DNA of 64,000 bases from Chloroflexota bacterium (GTDB lineage Bacteria > Chloroflexota > Dehalococcoidia > Tepidiformales > Tepidiformaceae): contig JACRBT010000011.1 of the NCBI GenBank assembly GCA_016234445.1, positions 55,531-119,530 on the forward strand, in the 5' to 3' direction. A program made the translations under genes and the position numbers. The number at the start of each line of letters is the position of its first letter. Positions within the stretch are counted from its first letter, which is position 1. The notes under the pieces are model-generated. The model saw only the letters and a program-made list of their open reading frames with translations. It searched no databases and was not told where the DNA came from. Positions 20,608-29,370 of this stretch are shown in pieces.

Positions 20608-20985
20608 CTACCCGAGACTCTGCGAGAACATGAAGGTGTTCCCGTCGGGGTCGAACCAGGTCGCCAGCTTCACCATGCCGGGGATCTCGTTGGTCGGCCC
20701 GTCGAAGCGCACGCCGGCGCCTTCCAGCCGCTTGCGGGCGGCGTCGATGTCCGCAACGGCGAAGGTCAGGGTGGCGCCGCCCTTGCCGCCCGCGCCCTCT
20801 TCGACCTGGGAGATCCCGATGGTCAGGCCGGGGACGTTCGTCCGAATCTCCCCCCAGCCCATCTCCTCGACCGCGTATTCGACTTCGAACCCGAGGACTT
20901 TGGTGAAGAAGTCCACGGACTTCTTGAAATCCGAAACGCTGATGGCGCCGACGGTGGTCGGCTGAAACGCGATTGCTCCGCTCAT
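20608..20985 (-). CDS. VOC-family (glyoxalase/bleomycin-resistance fold) protein
   Basis: The 125-residue protein is a single VOC domain: VGAISVSDFKKSVDFFTKVLGFEVEYAVEE, then GATLTFAVADIDAARKRLEGAG and ATWFDPDGNTFMFSQ. Such domains bind a metal and act in isomerisation, epimerisation or drug sequestration; the substrate is unknown. AAGGAG sits 7 bases before the ATG. It is divergent from an HxlR-type regulator, which commonly controls a neighbouring detoxification gene of this kind. Confidence 0.85.
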   Translation of the reverse strand: MSGAIAFQPTTVGAISVSDFKKSVDFFTKVLGFEVEYAVEEMGWGEIRTNVPGLTIGISQVEEGAGGKGGATLTFAVADIDAARKRLEGAGVRFDGPTNEIPGMVKLATWFDPDGNTFMFSQSLG

Positions 20986-21015
20986 GGCAGGCTCCTTGCT
21001 GAGAATGGTTGGGAA

Positions 21016-21044
21016 AGTATACTACCTCTAGTTCCACGTCAAGA
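21016..21044. promoter_or_regulatory. divergent promoter/operator between VOC and HxlR genes
   Basis: AGTATACT (21016-21023) is a perfect 8-bp palindrome and reads TATACT on both strands. On the reverse strand TTGACG lies 15 bp before it as a -35, serving the VOC gene. It probably also holds the HxlR operator. Confidence 0.5.
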
Positions 21045-21627
21045 GGCCTTCTTTACCGCCATCGAACAGACCGTCCGCCTCTTCCACCACCGCTGGTCCG
21101 TCCCCATCATCGCGACTCTCTATCGCGACCGGGGCTGCCGGTTCGTCGTCCTCGCGAACCGGCTCGGCGCCAGCCGCGACACCCTCAGCGAAACCCTCTC
21201 CAGCCTCATCGCGAACGGCCTCGTGATGCGAAACCCCGGCTACGGCCATCCCCTTCGCCCGGAATACGTCCTCACCCCGGCGGGCGAATCGGTCGGCAGG
21301 CTGTGCGTCGAACTGGCGGCAGTGGTGCGCAGCGAAGGCCTGCTCAAGGTCGCCCTCAAGAAGTGGCCCATGATCGTCCTTGCCGCCGTTGGCCGGGGCG
21401 CCCACCGCTTCGGCGAGGTCAAGGCCATGCTCCCCGGGGTTAGCGCCCGCTCCCTCGCCCTCGCCCTCAAGGACCTCGAATCCGAAGGCCTGCTCGAACG
21501 CCGGATCTCGGCCGGCTACCCGCCCGCCCCGGCCTACTCCCTCACCGCGAAGGCGCAGCGCATCTTCCCCGTGCTCGACCGTTTCGTCGCCGCCTGCGAA
21601 GCGCTTCCCCTGGGCGATGGCCAGTAG
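21031..21627 (+). CDS. HxlR-family regulator with two tandem winged-helix domains
   Basis: The frame encodes two consecutive HxlR-type winged helices. The first (FHHRWSVPIIATLYRDRG, then RDTLSETLSSLIANGLVMRN and EYVLTPAGES) is followed after a short linker by a second (LKKWPMIVLAAVGRGAHRFGEVKAML, then RSLALALKDLESEGLLERR and YSLTAKA). A typical HxlR protein is a single domain that dimerises; this fusion is about twice that length. The start is unresolved: no ATG, GTG or TTG lies in frame near the expected N-terminus. The position given (GTT at 21031) is where transcription would begin from TATACT at 21018. The ligand is probably an electrophile or drug. Confidence 0.65.
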   Translation, partial: VPRQEAFFTAIEQTVRLFHHRWSVPIIATLYRDRGCRFVVLANRLGASRDTLSETLSSLIANGLVMRNPGYGHPLRPEYVLTPAGESVGRLCVELAAVVRSEGLLKVALKKWPMIVLAAVGRGAHRFGEVKAMLPGVSARSLALALKDLESEGLLERRISAGYPPAPAYSLTAKAQRIFPVLDRFVAACEALPLGDGQ

Positions 21628-21667
21628 TGTCCTTCCAACTTCACCTGGCTGAAGCGTTTCAGCGCCC

Positions 21668-21738
21668 GCGTCCCCCTCGCTCACCGCAGTGGGAGAGCCT
21701 CAGCCCCGGCGTCCCCCTCGCCCACCGCAGTGGGAGAG
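21668..21738. repeat. two 30-bp direct repeats with internal inverted symmetry
   Basis: Copies at 21668-21697 and 21709-21738 match at 29 of 30 bases, with a 41-bp period. Each contains CCCTCGCCCAC/GTGGGAGAGGG-like symmetry, so single-stranded forms would fold. It lies in the gap between the HxlR and clpS genes and resembles dispersed intergenic palindromic repeats. Confidence 0.55.
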
Positions 21739-21810
21739 GGGGCAGGGGGTGAGGGGCCCTGCGCCGTCTCGGGCGGGATTCCGCCGTGCCCCTGCGCGAG
21801 GCGTAGCCCG

Positions 21811-22104
21811 TCAGGCCGGCTCGATCGTTGCCGTCAGGCTGTACGACTCCAGGCGGTCGCGGTAGTGCTCCGCCGCCTCCTTCGGGCAGGTGATCACGGA
21901 CGCCGAACCATGGTTGTGCGCTTCCAGCATGATCTCCGCCGCCCGCTCCACACTCAGCGACGGCACCGACCGCATCAGCGCCTTCACGACATGGTCCATG
22001 CTGTTGTGGTCGTCGTTGTGGAGCACCACCCGGTACGGCGGCAGCAGCCTGGTCACGGTCTCCGGGTCCATCACCGGTGCCGGCGCGGAAGGCGTCGCGC
22101 TCAT
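21811..22104 (-). CDS. clpS: ATP-dependent Clp protease adaptor ClpS
   Basis: It is 97 residues from the ATG at 22104. The core PYRVVLHNDDHNSMDHVVKALM, then AAEIMLEAHNHGSASVITCPKEAAEHYRDRLE, is the ClpS fold. It carries the N-degron pocket residues (the Asn-Asp-Asp loop) and the His cluster that binds ClpA/ClpC. ClpS hands substrates with destabilising N-terminal residues to the Clp protease. The start codon overlaps the stop of the CoA ligase gene (TGATG), so the two are co-translated; why these two are paired is not obvious. Confidence 0.92.
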   Translation of the reverse strand: MSATPSAPAPVMDPETVTRLLPPYRVVLHNDDHNSMDHVVKALMRSVPSLSVERAAEIMLEAHNHGSASVITCPKEAAEHYRDRLESYSLTATIEPA

Positions 22105-23519
22105 CAGGCCCTCGGCGCCAGCCGGCCCAGCGCCCACGCCGCCCGCTCGACGCTCGGGTAGATGGCGAGTCCCCGCGCGGTCATCAGGTCCCGGACACCG
22201 TCGATGATCGGGCGCTGCCAGTCGATCGGCGTCTCCGTGGCCCCGAGCACAACCGCAACGGGCTTCGCGGAGGCGTTGACGATGTCCGCCAGCCGCTCAC
22301 AGGCGTAGCGCAACCGGCCCTCCGCGTCCGGGCGCCCGAGGAACCAGTCCTCGCCCACGTTCGCGATCGCGAGGTCATAGGCATCGTCCGCAAGCATCAT
22401 CTGGAGCAGCCCGTTCGACGACAGCCCGCTCCCGGCAAGGATCGACTGGTCCACGGGGTTCCCGATCCAGTCGGCGAGCTGGGGCGCCTTCGCCCGCACC
22501 TGTTCCCGCACCGCCGTGGTCAGCGGCACCACTTCAAGCCCGCTCTCTTCGCAGGCGTCAGCCGACTGGACGCTGCGCCCGCCGCCACCGCCGACCGCGG
22601 CGACGTTCCGGCCCTTCGCTCGCGGCAAAAGCGACGCACCGAGCATCAGGTCGAGCAACTGCTCCTGGCTGCGGGCCTCGATCGCCCCCGCCTGCTTGAT
22701 CACGGTCGACCACAACTCAGCTGCCCCCGCCAGGGCGGCCGTGTGGGAAGCGGCCGACCGCGCCCCGGCGCGCGTCCGTCCGGCCTTGTGGATGATGACA
22801 GGCTTGCGGGCGGCGGCCGCCTGCAGCCCCTCGAAGAAGCCTCGCCCGTCCGGGACGCCCTCAACGTAGGCCCCGATGACGGCGGTCTCGGCGTCGTCCG
22901 CCAGGTAGCGCAGCATCTCGCCGGGGGTGATGTCCATGCCGTTGCCGTAGTTCGCCACCTTGCCAAAGCGGAGCCCGCGGGCGGCGCCCCGGAGCGAGAC
23001 TTCGACGGCGTTGTTCCCGCTCTGGCTGAGGAAGGCGACGTGCCCCGCCGCCCGCGGCAGGTCCGGCCGGAACGACACGCCCGCCGCCGGGTAGTAGAGC
23101 CCCATCCCGTTCGGCCCGAGAATTCGTACCCCCGCGGCCGCCGCCCGCCGTTCGATCTCCCGCTCCAGCTCCGCCGCCTCCGCGTCCCCGGTTTCGCTGA
23201 ACCGCCCCGTGAAGAGATGGAGGAACCGCACCCGCGCTTCCCGGCAGTCGTCGATCAGGTCGAGCACGCCGCCGGCCGGGATGCAGGAGATCACCAGGTC
23301 CACCTCGCCCGGCACCGCCCGCAGCGACGGGTAGGCGCGGTAGCCGGCGACCTCGTCGGCCTTGGGGTTGATCGGGTAGACAGGGCCCGGGAACTCGAAC
23401 TCCTTCAGCGACCGGACGTAATCGTGGCCGGCGCTGTCGACGTTCGTCGAGGCGCCAACAACCGCGACCGAACGCGGACTGAAAAGACGGTCGAGGCCGG
23501 GCGTCGAATCGCTGCTCAC
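22104..23519 (-). CDS. acyl-CoA synthetase (NDP-forming), alpha-type subunit
   Basis: The 471-residue protein has an N-terminal CoA-binding Rossmann domain ([38 protein letters not shown]) followed by two succinyl-CoA-ligase-like domains ([25 protein letters not shown]). It has the phospho-histidine region ASHTAALAG near residue 262. ADP-forming acetyl/acyl-CoA synthetases interconvert acyl-CoA and acid with ATP formation. The ATP-grasp beta part is missing from this protein and from its neighbours, so a separate partner is needed or the enzyme has another acyl-transfer role. The GTG start lies 6 bases after TACAAT (leaderless). Confidence 0.82.
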   Translation of the reverse strand: MSSDSTPGLDRLFSPRSVAVVGASTNVDSAGHDYVRSLKEFEFPGPVYPINPKADEVAGYRAYPSLRAVPGEVDLVISCIPAGGVLDLIDDCREARVRFLHLFTGRFSETGDAEAAELEREIERRAAAAGVRILGPNGMGLYYPAAGVSFRPDLPRAAGHVAFLSQSGNNAVEVSLRGAARGLRFGKVANYGNGMDITPGEMLRYLADDAETAVIGAYVEGVPDGRGFFEGLQAAAARKPVIIHKAGRTRAGARSAASHTAALAGAAELWSTVIKQAGAIEARSQEQLLDLMLGASLLPRAKGRNVAAVGGGGGRSVQSADACEESGLEVVPLTTAVREQVRAKAPQLADWIGNPVDQSILAGSGLSSNGLLQMMLADDAYDLAIANVGEDWFLGRPDAEGRLRYACERLADIVNASAKPVAVVLGATETPIDWQRPIIDGVRDLMTARGLAIYPSVERAAWALGRLAPRA

Positions 23520-23531
23520 GCGCGGATTGTA
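23520..23531 (-). promoter_or_regulatory. -10 box of a leaderless promoter for the CoA ligase/clpS operon
   Basis: On the reverse strand TACAAT (23531-23526) is followed by 6 bases and the GTG at 23519. Confidence 0.55.
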
Positions 23532-23598
23532 CCGGGCTTCCCTGCTAGCGGTCGCATCATGCCGCGCGAGATCAGCGACAAAACGCCGGCCGTCGCGC

Positions 23599-23610
23599 TA
23601 CGCTGATCCC
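23599..23610 (+). promoter_or_regulatory. -10 box of a leaderless promoter for lipA
   Basis: TACGCT (23599-23604) is followed by 6 bases and the ATG at 23611; no Shine-Dalgarno is present. Confidence 0.5.
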
Positions 23611-24543
23611 ATGGCGATCCACGAGCCGAGGCCGCCGTGGCTGAAGGTGCGTTTCCCGGCGGGCGACAACTTCGAGCGCCTCCGCGTCCTCATGCGTGGC
23701 GAGCAGCTCCACACGGTCTGCGAAGAAGCGCGCTGCCCCAACATCGGCGAATGCTGGAGCCGCGGCACCGCCACCTTCATGATCCTCGGCGACACCTGCA
23801 CCCGTTCCTGTGGCTTCTGCGCGGTCAAGACCGGCCGCCCCGGGACCGTGGACGCCGGCGAACCGATGCGCGTGGCCGCCGCCGCCGCGCGGATGGGCCT
23901 CCGCCACGTCGTCATCACCAGCGTCAACCGTGACGAGCTCTCCGACGGCGGCGCCGCCATCTTCGCCGAGACCATCCGCCGCGTCCGCCAGCTCTCCCCA
24001 GCGGCGACCATCGAAGTCCTCATCCCCGACTTCAAGGGCGACGAAGCGGCGCTCGCCACCGTCCTTGCGGCGGAGCCCGAAATCCTGAATCACAACACCG
24101 AGACCGTCCCCCGCCTCTACCTGCGGGTGCGCCCCCAGGCGGTCTACGAACGCTCGCTCGCTGTCTTCCGCCGGGCACGGGAACTCGACCCCGGGACAGT
24201 CACGAAGAGCGGCGTCATGGTCGGCCTTGGCGAAACCCACGACGAGCTGGTCGAGGTATTCCGCGACCTCGCCGCCAACGGGGTCGAAGTCCTCACCGTC
24301 GGCCAGTACCTCCGGCCCACGCCGGCCCACCTGCCCGTGGACCGCTTCTGGCACCCCGACGAATTCGCCGCCCTCAAGTCAGCCGCCCTCGCCCTCGGCT
24401 TCCGCCACGTCGAATGCGGCCCCCTCGTCCGCAGCTCCTACCACGCCGAGGACCAGGCCCGGTTCGCCGGAAACAGATATTCCGGCCCCCGGGCCGCCAC
24501 CACCCTGTTACCCGTAGTGACGCCCGACGAAGGATTACGGTAG
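23611..24543 (+). CDS. lipA: lipoyl synthase (radical SAM)
   Basis: The 310-residue enzyme inserts two sulfur atoms into protein-bound octanoyl groups. The auxiliary cluster cysteines are C37, C42 and C48 ([12 protein letters not shown]). The radical-SAM cluster cysteines are C63, C67 and C70 (CTRSCGFC). [24 protein letters not shown] and [15 protein letters not shown] are family signatures. The third auxiliary-cluster ligand, the C-terminal RSSYHAE serine motif, is present ([10 protein letters not shown]). The ATG at 23611 is favoured by homology and by the TACGCT box. No lipB or lplA is adjacent. Confidence 0.95.
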   Translation: MAIHEPRPPWLKVRFPAGDNFERLRVLMRGEQLHTVCEEARCPNIGECWSRGTATFMILGDTCTRSCGFCAVKTGRPGTVDAGEPMRVAAAAARMGLRHVVITSVNRDELSDGGAAIFAETIRRVRQLSPAATIEVLIPDFKGDEAALATVLAAEPEILNHNTETVPRLYLRVRPQAVYERSLAVFRRARELDPGTVTKSGVMVGLGETHDELVEVFRDLAANGVEVLTVGQYLRPTPAHLPVDRFWHPDEFAALKSAALALGFRHVECGPLVRSSYHAEDQARFAGNRYSGPRAATTLLPVVTPDEGLR

Positions 24544-24588
24544 ACCACTTATAGCAAGCGAGGCCGGAGCCGCGGTATCACTTGTGAG

Positions 24589-25242
24589 ATGGATGCCGCG
24601 CCGATGATTGGGAAGCCCTTGGAAGATCAGGAGCTCTATCGCAGGGAGGCAATGGGCGCCTTCGCTCACGAGGTCAGGACACCCCTGACCTCTATCCGCA
24701 TGGTCCTCGAGCTGGCGAAGCGCCAGTCGAGCGGGGGCGAGCTCGTCCTCGACCCTGAGCTGGCCTCCATGCTCAACGCCTCCATCGTCGGCCTCCAGCA
24801 ACTCGCCGACGACCTCCAGGAGACCTCCCGCCTCGAACGCGGCAAGCTGCCGCTCGGGTCCGGGCCCTGCGAGCTGGATGCCGCTGTCGCAGCCGCCGCC
24901 GAACTGGTCGCTCCCACGATCCAGATCGTCGCCGGGCCGGTCCCGGCCATCGCCGGCAACTGGGACGTCCCCCGCGTCATCCGCGCGATCGCCGGGTTCG
25001 CCGAATCCGCCAACCGCATCGGCGACGGCAGCGGCCAGGTCCGGCTCACGGTAAGCCGTCACCCCGGGGCCATCCGCCTCCAGTTCGAAAGCGGGACCTC
25101 GGGCGGCGATGAGAAACCGATCGCTGCCGACGCCGGGTTCTCGTTCTTCCGCTCGCGGCAGTTCATCCTCGCCATGAGAGGCAGCGTCGACTGGGCCCGG
25201 TCCGAGCGCTACCTCCGCGTCACCGTAAGCCTGCCCTTGTAG
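24589..25242 (+). CDS. soluble histidine kinase-like protein with degenerate ATPase domain
   Basis: The 217-residue protein has no membrane segment and no sensor domain. A HisKA dimerisation region carries the phospho-acceptor H27 (AFAHEVRTPLTSIRM) and a second helix (LADDLQETSRLERGKL). The C-terminal part has the layout of HATPase_c but lacks clear N-, G1- and G2-box residues (RAIAGFAESANRIGDGSG where NLLxNA is expected; no DxGxG). It may act as a phosphotransfer protein, or bind rather than hydrolyse ATP. It lies 45 bp after lipA behind its own weak promoter-like GGTATCAC. Confidence 0.65.
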   Translation: MDAAPMIGKPLEDQELYRREAMGAFAHEVRTPLTSIRMVLELAKRQSSGGELVLDPELASMLNASIVGLQQLADDLQETSRLERGKLPLGSGPCELDAAVAAAAELVAPTIQIVAGPVPAIAGNWDVPRVIRAIAGFAESANRIGDGSGQVRLTVSRHPGAIRLQFESGTSGGDEKPIAADAGFSFFRSRQFILAMRGSVDWARSERYLRVTVSLPL

Positions 25243-25255
25243 GGTGAGCGCGCCC

Positions 25256-25927
25256 TCAGCCCGGCAGTTCGATCTCCAGGCTGCGCCAGAGATACCAGCA
25301 CGCCACCGTCGCCCATGGCCGCCAGGGTTCGCCGGCGCGAAGCACGTCCGGCGGTTTCGGCGGCCCTGCCAGCCCGTAGAGCTGCTGAATCGCCCGGTTG
25401 AGGCCCACGTCGTTCACCGGCAACACGTCCGGCCGCCCCAGGTGGAACATCAGGTACATCTCGGCGGTCCACCGCCCGATCCCGCGCACCCGCGTCAGGT
25501 GGGCGATGATCTCTTCGTCCTCCCATGCCTCGAAGTGCCCGGCGCTCAGTTCGCCGTTCACGAAGTGTTCCGCGAGCGACCGCACCGAGGCGATCTTCTG
25601 CCGCGAAAGGCCCACCGCCCGCAGCTGCTCGTCGCCCTTCGCCAGCACGGCCTCGGGGGCGGGGAAGAACTCCGCCCCCTCACCGAACAGCGCGACGAAC
25701 CGCGAGAGGATGGTCGAAGCCGCCTTCCCGCTCAGCTGCTGGAAGACGATCGACCGTGTGAGCGAGCGGAAGGGCTCGCCGCCAGCAGGCCGGGGCGTGA
25801 ACGGCCCCACCACCGCGGTCAGCCGTCCCATGACGGGATCGTTCGCCGAGAGGTGGGCCACCGCCGCCACAGGGTCGATCGTCCGGTGCATCACGAAACG
25901 GTAGGGCTTCGTCCCGGCATTCGCCAC
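25256..25927 (-). CDS. DNA-3-methyladenine glycosylase II-like (HhH-GPD) protein
   Basis: The 223-residue protein is an HhH-GPD base-excision glycosylase. It shows SIVFQQLSGKAASTI (start of the domain), the helix-hairpin-helix TRVRGIGRWTAEMYLMF and the catalytic Asp region RPDVLPVNDVGLNRAI near residue 165. No 4Fe-4S cysteines are present, pointing to the AlkA type, which removes alkylated purines, rather than MutY/Nth. The GTG start is preceded by GGGGAGA. Divergent from the PAS kinase gene. Confidence 0.88.
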   Translation of the reverse strand: MANAGTKPYRFVMHRTIDPVAAVAHLSANDPVMGRLTAVVGPFTPRPAGGEPFRSLTRSIVFQQLSGKAASTILSRFVALFGEGAEFFPAPEAVLAKGDEQLRAVGLSRQKIASVRSLAEHFVNGELSAGHFEAWEDEEIIAHLTRVRGIGRWTAEMYLMFHLGRPDVLPVNDVGLNRAIQQLYGLAGPPKPPDVLRAGEPWRPWATVACWYLWRSLEIELPG

Positions 25928-26028
25928 TCTCCCCGACCCTGTCAGGGTTTTCCCCTATTCCCCGGTGGGATCGGAAGCGGCTACGGTCGTCTCCACGCAA
26001 ACGCATCTGGCGGGGAGCCCGGGCGAAC

Positions 26029-27747
26029 ATGAAACCGTGGTCCACCTGGAAGCTCACGGAGCCAGCGTTCGGCGCCGTGCCCATTCGGCCCTATCCCCTC
26101 AACGCCCTCATGCGTTGGTCGTTGCTCGCCGTCTTCGCCGTCTACATCGCCGCCGGGCAGACGAGAGACCCCGCCGCGGCCGCATGGATCGCGCTGGGCG
26201 GCATGGCCGTCGTGATGGCCTTCGAAGACTCGCTCTTCCTCCGGGCACGGCGCGACGACGCCCGCCTCTTCCGCGCCTGGTCCGTCATCCTCGTCATCGA
26301 CATCGGCGTCCTGACGGCGGCCGCGAGCTTCGACCACAACGAGTTCTCCCCCATTCCAACCCTCGCCGTCGCCACGGTCTTCACGGCCGGGGCCATGTTC
26401 CGCGGCCGCTACACGATAGCCCTGACGGCCCTGGCCGCGGCCATGGCCGTTACCTCCCACGTCACACTCGACGTCGCCGAGGGGCACTTCACCTTCTGGG
26501 CGCAGGGCTTCAGTGCAGTCGTCATCCTCGCCGCGGGCATGTTCGCGACCCTCCGCGGCCAGACCGAAGAGGGCCTCCGCCGGAAGCTCACCGGCGCCCA
26601 GGAGCGGGAACGCGAACAGACCGACGCCCTCCGCAGCGCCCTCGAAGCGGCGCGGCTCAGCCAGTCCCGCTTCGACGCCCTCTCGAAACATGCCCCCGCG
26701 ATCATCGCCCTTTACGACCGCAACCGGATCCCGGTCTTCGCCAGCAGGTACCTGGAAACCGCCTTCGGCCTCAGGCAGGACGAGATCGGGGACCTCACGA
26801 TCTGGGCCACCCGCCTCGCCAACGACGACCGGACGCCAATGCGGGACACGGTCGCCGCCGCCATCGAAGGCCGCGTCTCCGACCTCGAATTCACGCTGCT
26901 GGACCACCGCGGCGAACCACGGCGGATGGTGGGGGTTTTCTTCCCAACGGAAGGCGGGGCCGGCGCGATCATGCGCGACGTCACCTCGGAACGTGAGCTC
27001 GCCGCCCAGGTCATGCGCGCCCAGCAGATGGAGACCGTCGGCACCCTTGCCGGCGGGATCGCCCACGACTTCAACAACCTCCTCACCGCGATCATCGGCA
27101 ACATCTACCTGGCAGGGTTGGGGTTACCACCGGACAGCCCCGCGTTGCCGCTCCTCCAGGACGCCACCACCGCCGGCCAACGCGGCGCCGACCTCGTCCG
27201 CCGCCTCCTCGAATACAGCCGCCCGGCAATCCCGGAACGAGAGCCGCTCTCCGTCGCCCGGCTTGTGGATGAAACGGCCCAGCTGGCGCGCCACGGCCTT
27301 ATGCCGCAAATCGAGCTCATGGTCGTCCCGCCGGACCCCTCGGCAACGGTCGAAGGCAGCTTCTCGGCCCTCCAGCAGGTCCTCCTGAACCTCCTCGTCA
27401 ACGCCCGCGACGCCATGCCCGGCAACGGCCGCATCACCGTCACCTCGGGCAGCGTCACCATCGATCCTGCCTACTGCCTTGCACACGCCGAGGCTCGCCC
27501 CGGCCGCTACCACGTCATCCGCGTCGTCGACACCGGCACCGGCATCCCCCCGGAAGCCTTGAGCCGGATCTTCGACCCCTTCTTCACCACAAAGGAAGTG
27601 GGCAAGGGCACCGGGCTCGGCCTCTCCACGGCCCTCAGCGTCCTCCGCGCCCACGGCGGCTGGATGGACGTCGAGACCCGGCAAGGCCGCGGGAGCACCT
27701 TCCGCATGCTCCTGCCCGCCGTCGAACCCGCCCCCTGTCCCGGCTGA
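26029..27747 (+). CDS. membrane PAS-domain histidine kinase
   Basis: The 572-residue protein has six membrane helices in residues 20-180, a coiled linker (LTGAQEREREQTDALRSALE) and a PAS domain (about 205-320, SKHAPAIIALYDRNRIPVFA). The HisKA-like region carries H346 in LAGGIAHDFNNLLTAIIGN, and HATPase_c has LLNLLVNARDAMPGNG, DTGTGIPPE and GKGTGLGLSTALSV. The HDFNN phospho-site type is typical of kinases that signal through separate receivers. No response regulator is adjacent, so it is an orphan kinase. GGGGAG lies before the ATG. Confidence 0.88.
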   Translation: MKPWSTWKLTEPAFGAVPIRPYPLNALMRWSLLAVFAVYIAAGQTRDPAAAAWIALGGMAVVMAFEDSLFLRARRDDARLFRAWSVILVIDIGVLTAAASFDHNEFSPIPTLAVATVFTAGAMFRGRYTIALTALAAAMAVTSHVTLDVAEGHFTFWAQGFSAVVILAAGMFATLRGQTEEGLRRKLTGAQEREREQTDALRSALEAARLSQSRFDALSKHAPAIIALYDRNRIPVFASRYLETAFGLRQDEIGDLTIWATRLANDDRTPMRDTVAAAIEGRVSDLEFTLLDHRGEPRRMVGVFFPTEGGAGAIMRDVTSERELAAQVMRAQQMETVGTLAGGIAHDFNNLLTAIIGNIYLAGLGLPPDSPALPLLQDATTAGQRGADLVRRLLEYSRPAIPEREPLSVARLVDETAQLARHGLMPQIELMVVPPDPSATVEGSFSALQQVLLNLLVNARDAMPGNGRITVTSGSVTIDPAYCLAHAEARPGRYHVIRVVDTGTGIPPEALSRIFDPFFTTKEVGKGTGLGLSTALSVLRAHGGWMDVETRQGRGSTFRMLLPAVEPAPCPG

Positions 27748-27774
27748 TGGGCAGCGCCCGCCAACACCGTCGGC

Positions 27775-27787
27775 TAGACTTTGGCCC
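27775..27787 (+). promoter_or_regulatory. -10 box of a leaderless promoter for the SDR gene
   Basis: TAGACT (27775-27780) is followed by 7 bases and the ATG at 27788. Confidence 0.55.
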
Positions 27788-28540
27788 ATGGCCCCAACCT
27801 TCAGCCTCAACGAACGGACCGCGATCGTCACCGGCGGCTCCCGTGGCATCGGCTATGCCGTCGCGGCAGCGCTGATCCAGGCCGGCGCCCGGGTCATCAT
27901 CACCGCCCGGGGGGAAGAGGCCCTGGCGGCGGCGGCCGTGACACTCGGACCCAACGCCATCGCCCGGCGCTGCGACAATGCCGACCCCGCCGACATTGCC
28001 CGGATGGTCGCCGCCTGCTGGCAACTCGGCCCCATCGACATCCTCGTGAACAACGCCGGGATCAGCCCCTACTACAAGCGCGCCGAGCACGTGACCGTCG
28101 ACGAATGGGACGCGGTGGCCAGCGTGAACCTCCGGGGCATGTACTTCGCCAGCATCGAATTCGCAAAGCGCCTGTTCGAAGCCGGCCGCCCGGGGAGCAT
28201 CATCAACGTCAGCTCGGTCGCCGGCATCGTCCCCCTCGACCGCCTCGGCGTGTATTCGGCGACGAAGGCTGGCGTCCACCAGCTGACGAAGGCGCTCGCC
28301 CTCGAATGGGCCGACCGCAACGTCCGGGTGAACGCCATCGCCCCGGGCTGGACCGAAACCGACTTCACCAGCGACCTCTTCGCCAGCCGCCACGGCGAGC
28401 GTCTCCTTGCGGACGTCCCGATGGGCCGGCTCGCCGCCGCCGGGGACATCGCCGGCGCGGCCGTCTTCCTCGCCAGCGACGCCGCCGCCTACATCACCGG
28501 CGCGATCCTCCCGATCGACGGCGGCCGCTCAGTCCGCTGA
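27788..28540 (+). CDS. SDR-family oxidoreductase
   Basis: The 250-residue classical short-chain dehydrogenase/reductase has cofactor motif TGGSRGIGYAVA, NNAGIS, the catalytic Ser in INVSSVAG and the YxxxK pair in YSATKAGVHQ. PGWTETDF is the usual post-catalytic loop. The TITARGEE region (ITARG after beta-2) suggests NADP preference, which is weak evidence. Substrate unknown; FabG-like and glucose-dehydrogenase-like enzymes look alike at this level. Confidence 0.9.
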   Translation: MAPTFSLNERTAIVTGGSRGIGYAVAAALIQAGARVIITARGEEALAAAAVTLGPNAIARRCDNADPADIARMVAACWQLGPIDILVNNAGISPYYKRAEHVTVDEWDAVASVNLRGMYFASIEFAKRLFEAGRPGSIINVSSVAGIVPLDRLGVYSATKAGVHQLTKALALEWADRNVRVNAIAPGWTETDFTSDLFASRHGERLLADVPMGRLAAAGDIAGAAVFLASDAAAYITGAILPIDGGRSVR

Positions 28541-28548
28541 GCCAGGCC

Positions 28549-29055
28549 TCACACCCCCGTGTCGAAGGGCTCCGCCGGTATCTCCCCTGCGAGCAGCGGC
28601 GGCAGGAGTTCGGCCAGCCGCCGGGGCACGAACACATCGGTCGAGGCTGCGATCTCGTCGATGGTCCACCAGCGGTGCTCGGCCAGCGCCTGCAACTCAA
28701 GTTCGGTGCGATACGACTCGCTGATTTCCGTCCGGGTAGTCCGCGCCAGGTAGTACCGCTCGGAGGACATCAGCCATACGTCCTCCCACAACCAGGAGTG
28801 GTTTCGCACCCAGACACACGGGCCGATTTCGACCGAGCGCAGCCCCGTCTCTTCGACAACCTCCCGTTGGACGGCAGCGAGGTGGTCCTCGCCCTCTTCC
28901 AGTCCCCCGCCGGGAGTGATCCAAAACGGCCGCCCGCTGTCCTCATCGAGTTCCGCCACCCGGAAGAGGAGCACGCGTCCCCGAGGATCGAACAGCAACG
29001 CCCGCGCCGACGGCCGCACGATCGGGTTTTCGCGGCTGGAGCCCGGCTCCATCAC
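28549..29055 (-). CDS. Nudix hydrolase
   Basis: The 168-residue protein has a complete Nudix box, GGGLEEGEDHLAAVQREVVE followed by ETGL, at residues 56-79, which binds the catalytic Mg2+ ions. RPSARALLFDPRGRVLLFRV is the first strand pair. The preferred nucleotide or sugar nucleotide is not evident. The GTG start overlaps the stop of the biotinyl-carrier gene (GTGA), so it is translationally coupled to it. An ATG three bases further is an alternative start. Confidence 0.9.
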   Translation of the reverse strand: MMEPGSSRENPIVRPSARALLFDPRGRVLLFRVAELDEDSGRPFWITPGGGLEEGEDHLAAVQREVVEETGLRSVEIGPCVWVRNHSWLWEDVWLMSSERYYLARTTRTEISESYRTELELQALAEHRWWTIDEIAASTDVFVPRRLAELLPPLLAGEIPAEPFDTGV

Positions 29056-29273
29056 ACATCCAGCCGGAGCAGGACCTGCCCCTCTTCAATCGGCTGGGGG
29101 GGCGCCACCAGCACTTCCGCCACGGTACCCGCCGCCGGGCTCTCGATCGGGACCTCCATCTTCATCGACTCGAGGACGAGCACTTCCTGTCCCTCGGTCA
29201 CGCGGTCACCCACCCCTACGAGGACTTCCTTAATCGAACCCGCCATCGGCGCGGACACATCCACTCTCGCCAT
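29052..29273 (-). CDS. biotinyl/lipoyl carrier domain protein
   Basis: The 73-residue protein is a single biotinyl domain: VDVSAPMAGSIKEVLVGVGDRV, the modification site ESMKMEV with lysine near residue 38, and PAAGTVAEVLVAPPQPIEEGQVLLRLDV. It would carry biotin for an acyl-CoA carboxylase or a decarboxylase encoded elsewhere; no carboxylase genes are adjacent. The short form is complete, not truncated. CTGGAG lies 8 bases before the ATG. Confidence 0.88.
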   Translation of the reverse strand: MARVDVSAPMAGSIKEVLVGVGDRVTEGQEVLVLESMKMEVPIESPAAGTVAEVLVAPPQPIEEGQVLLRLDV

Positions 29274-29358
29274 GCGACAACTCCAGGGCCTTCGCGATTG
29301 TTCCCGGAACTCTACGCCCGGCGCCCGAACGGGAAAGCCCGCTGCGCTGACGACGCGG

Positions 29359-29370
29359 TAGGATTGGCCG
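29359..29370 (+). promoter_or_regulatory. -10 box of a leaderless promoter for the AGE epimerase gene
   Basis: TAGGAT (29359-29364) is followed by 6 bases and the GTG at 29371. Confidence 0.45.
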
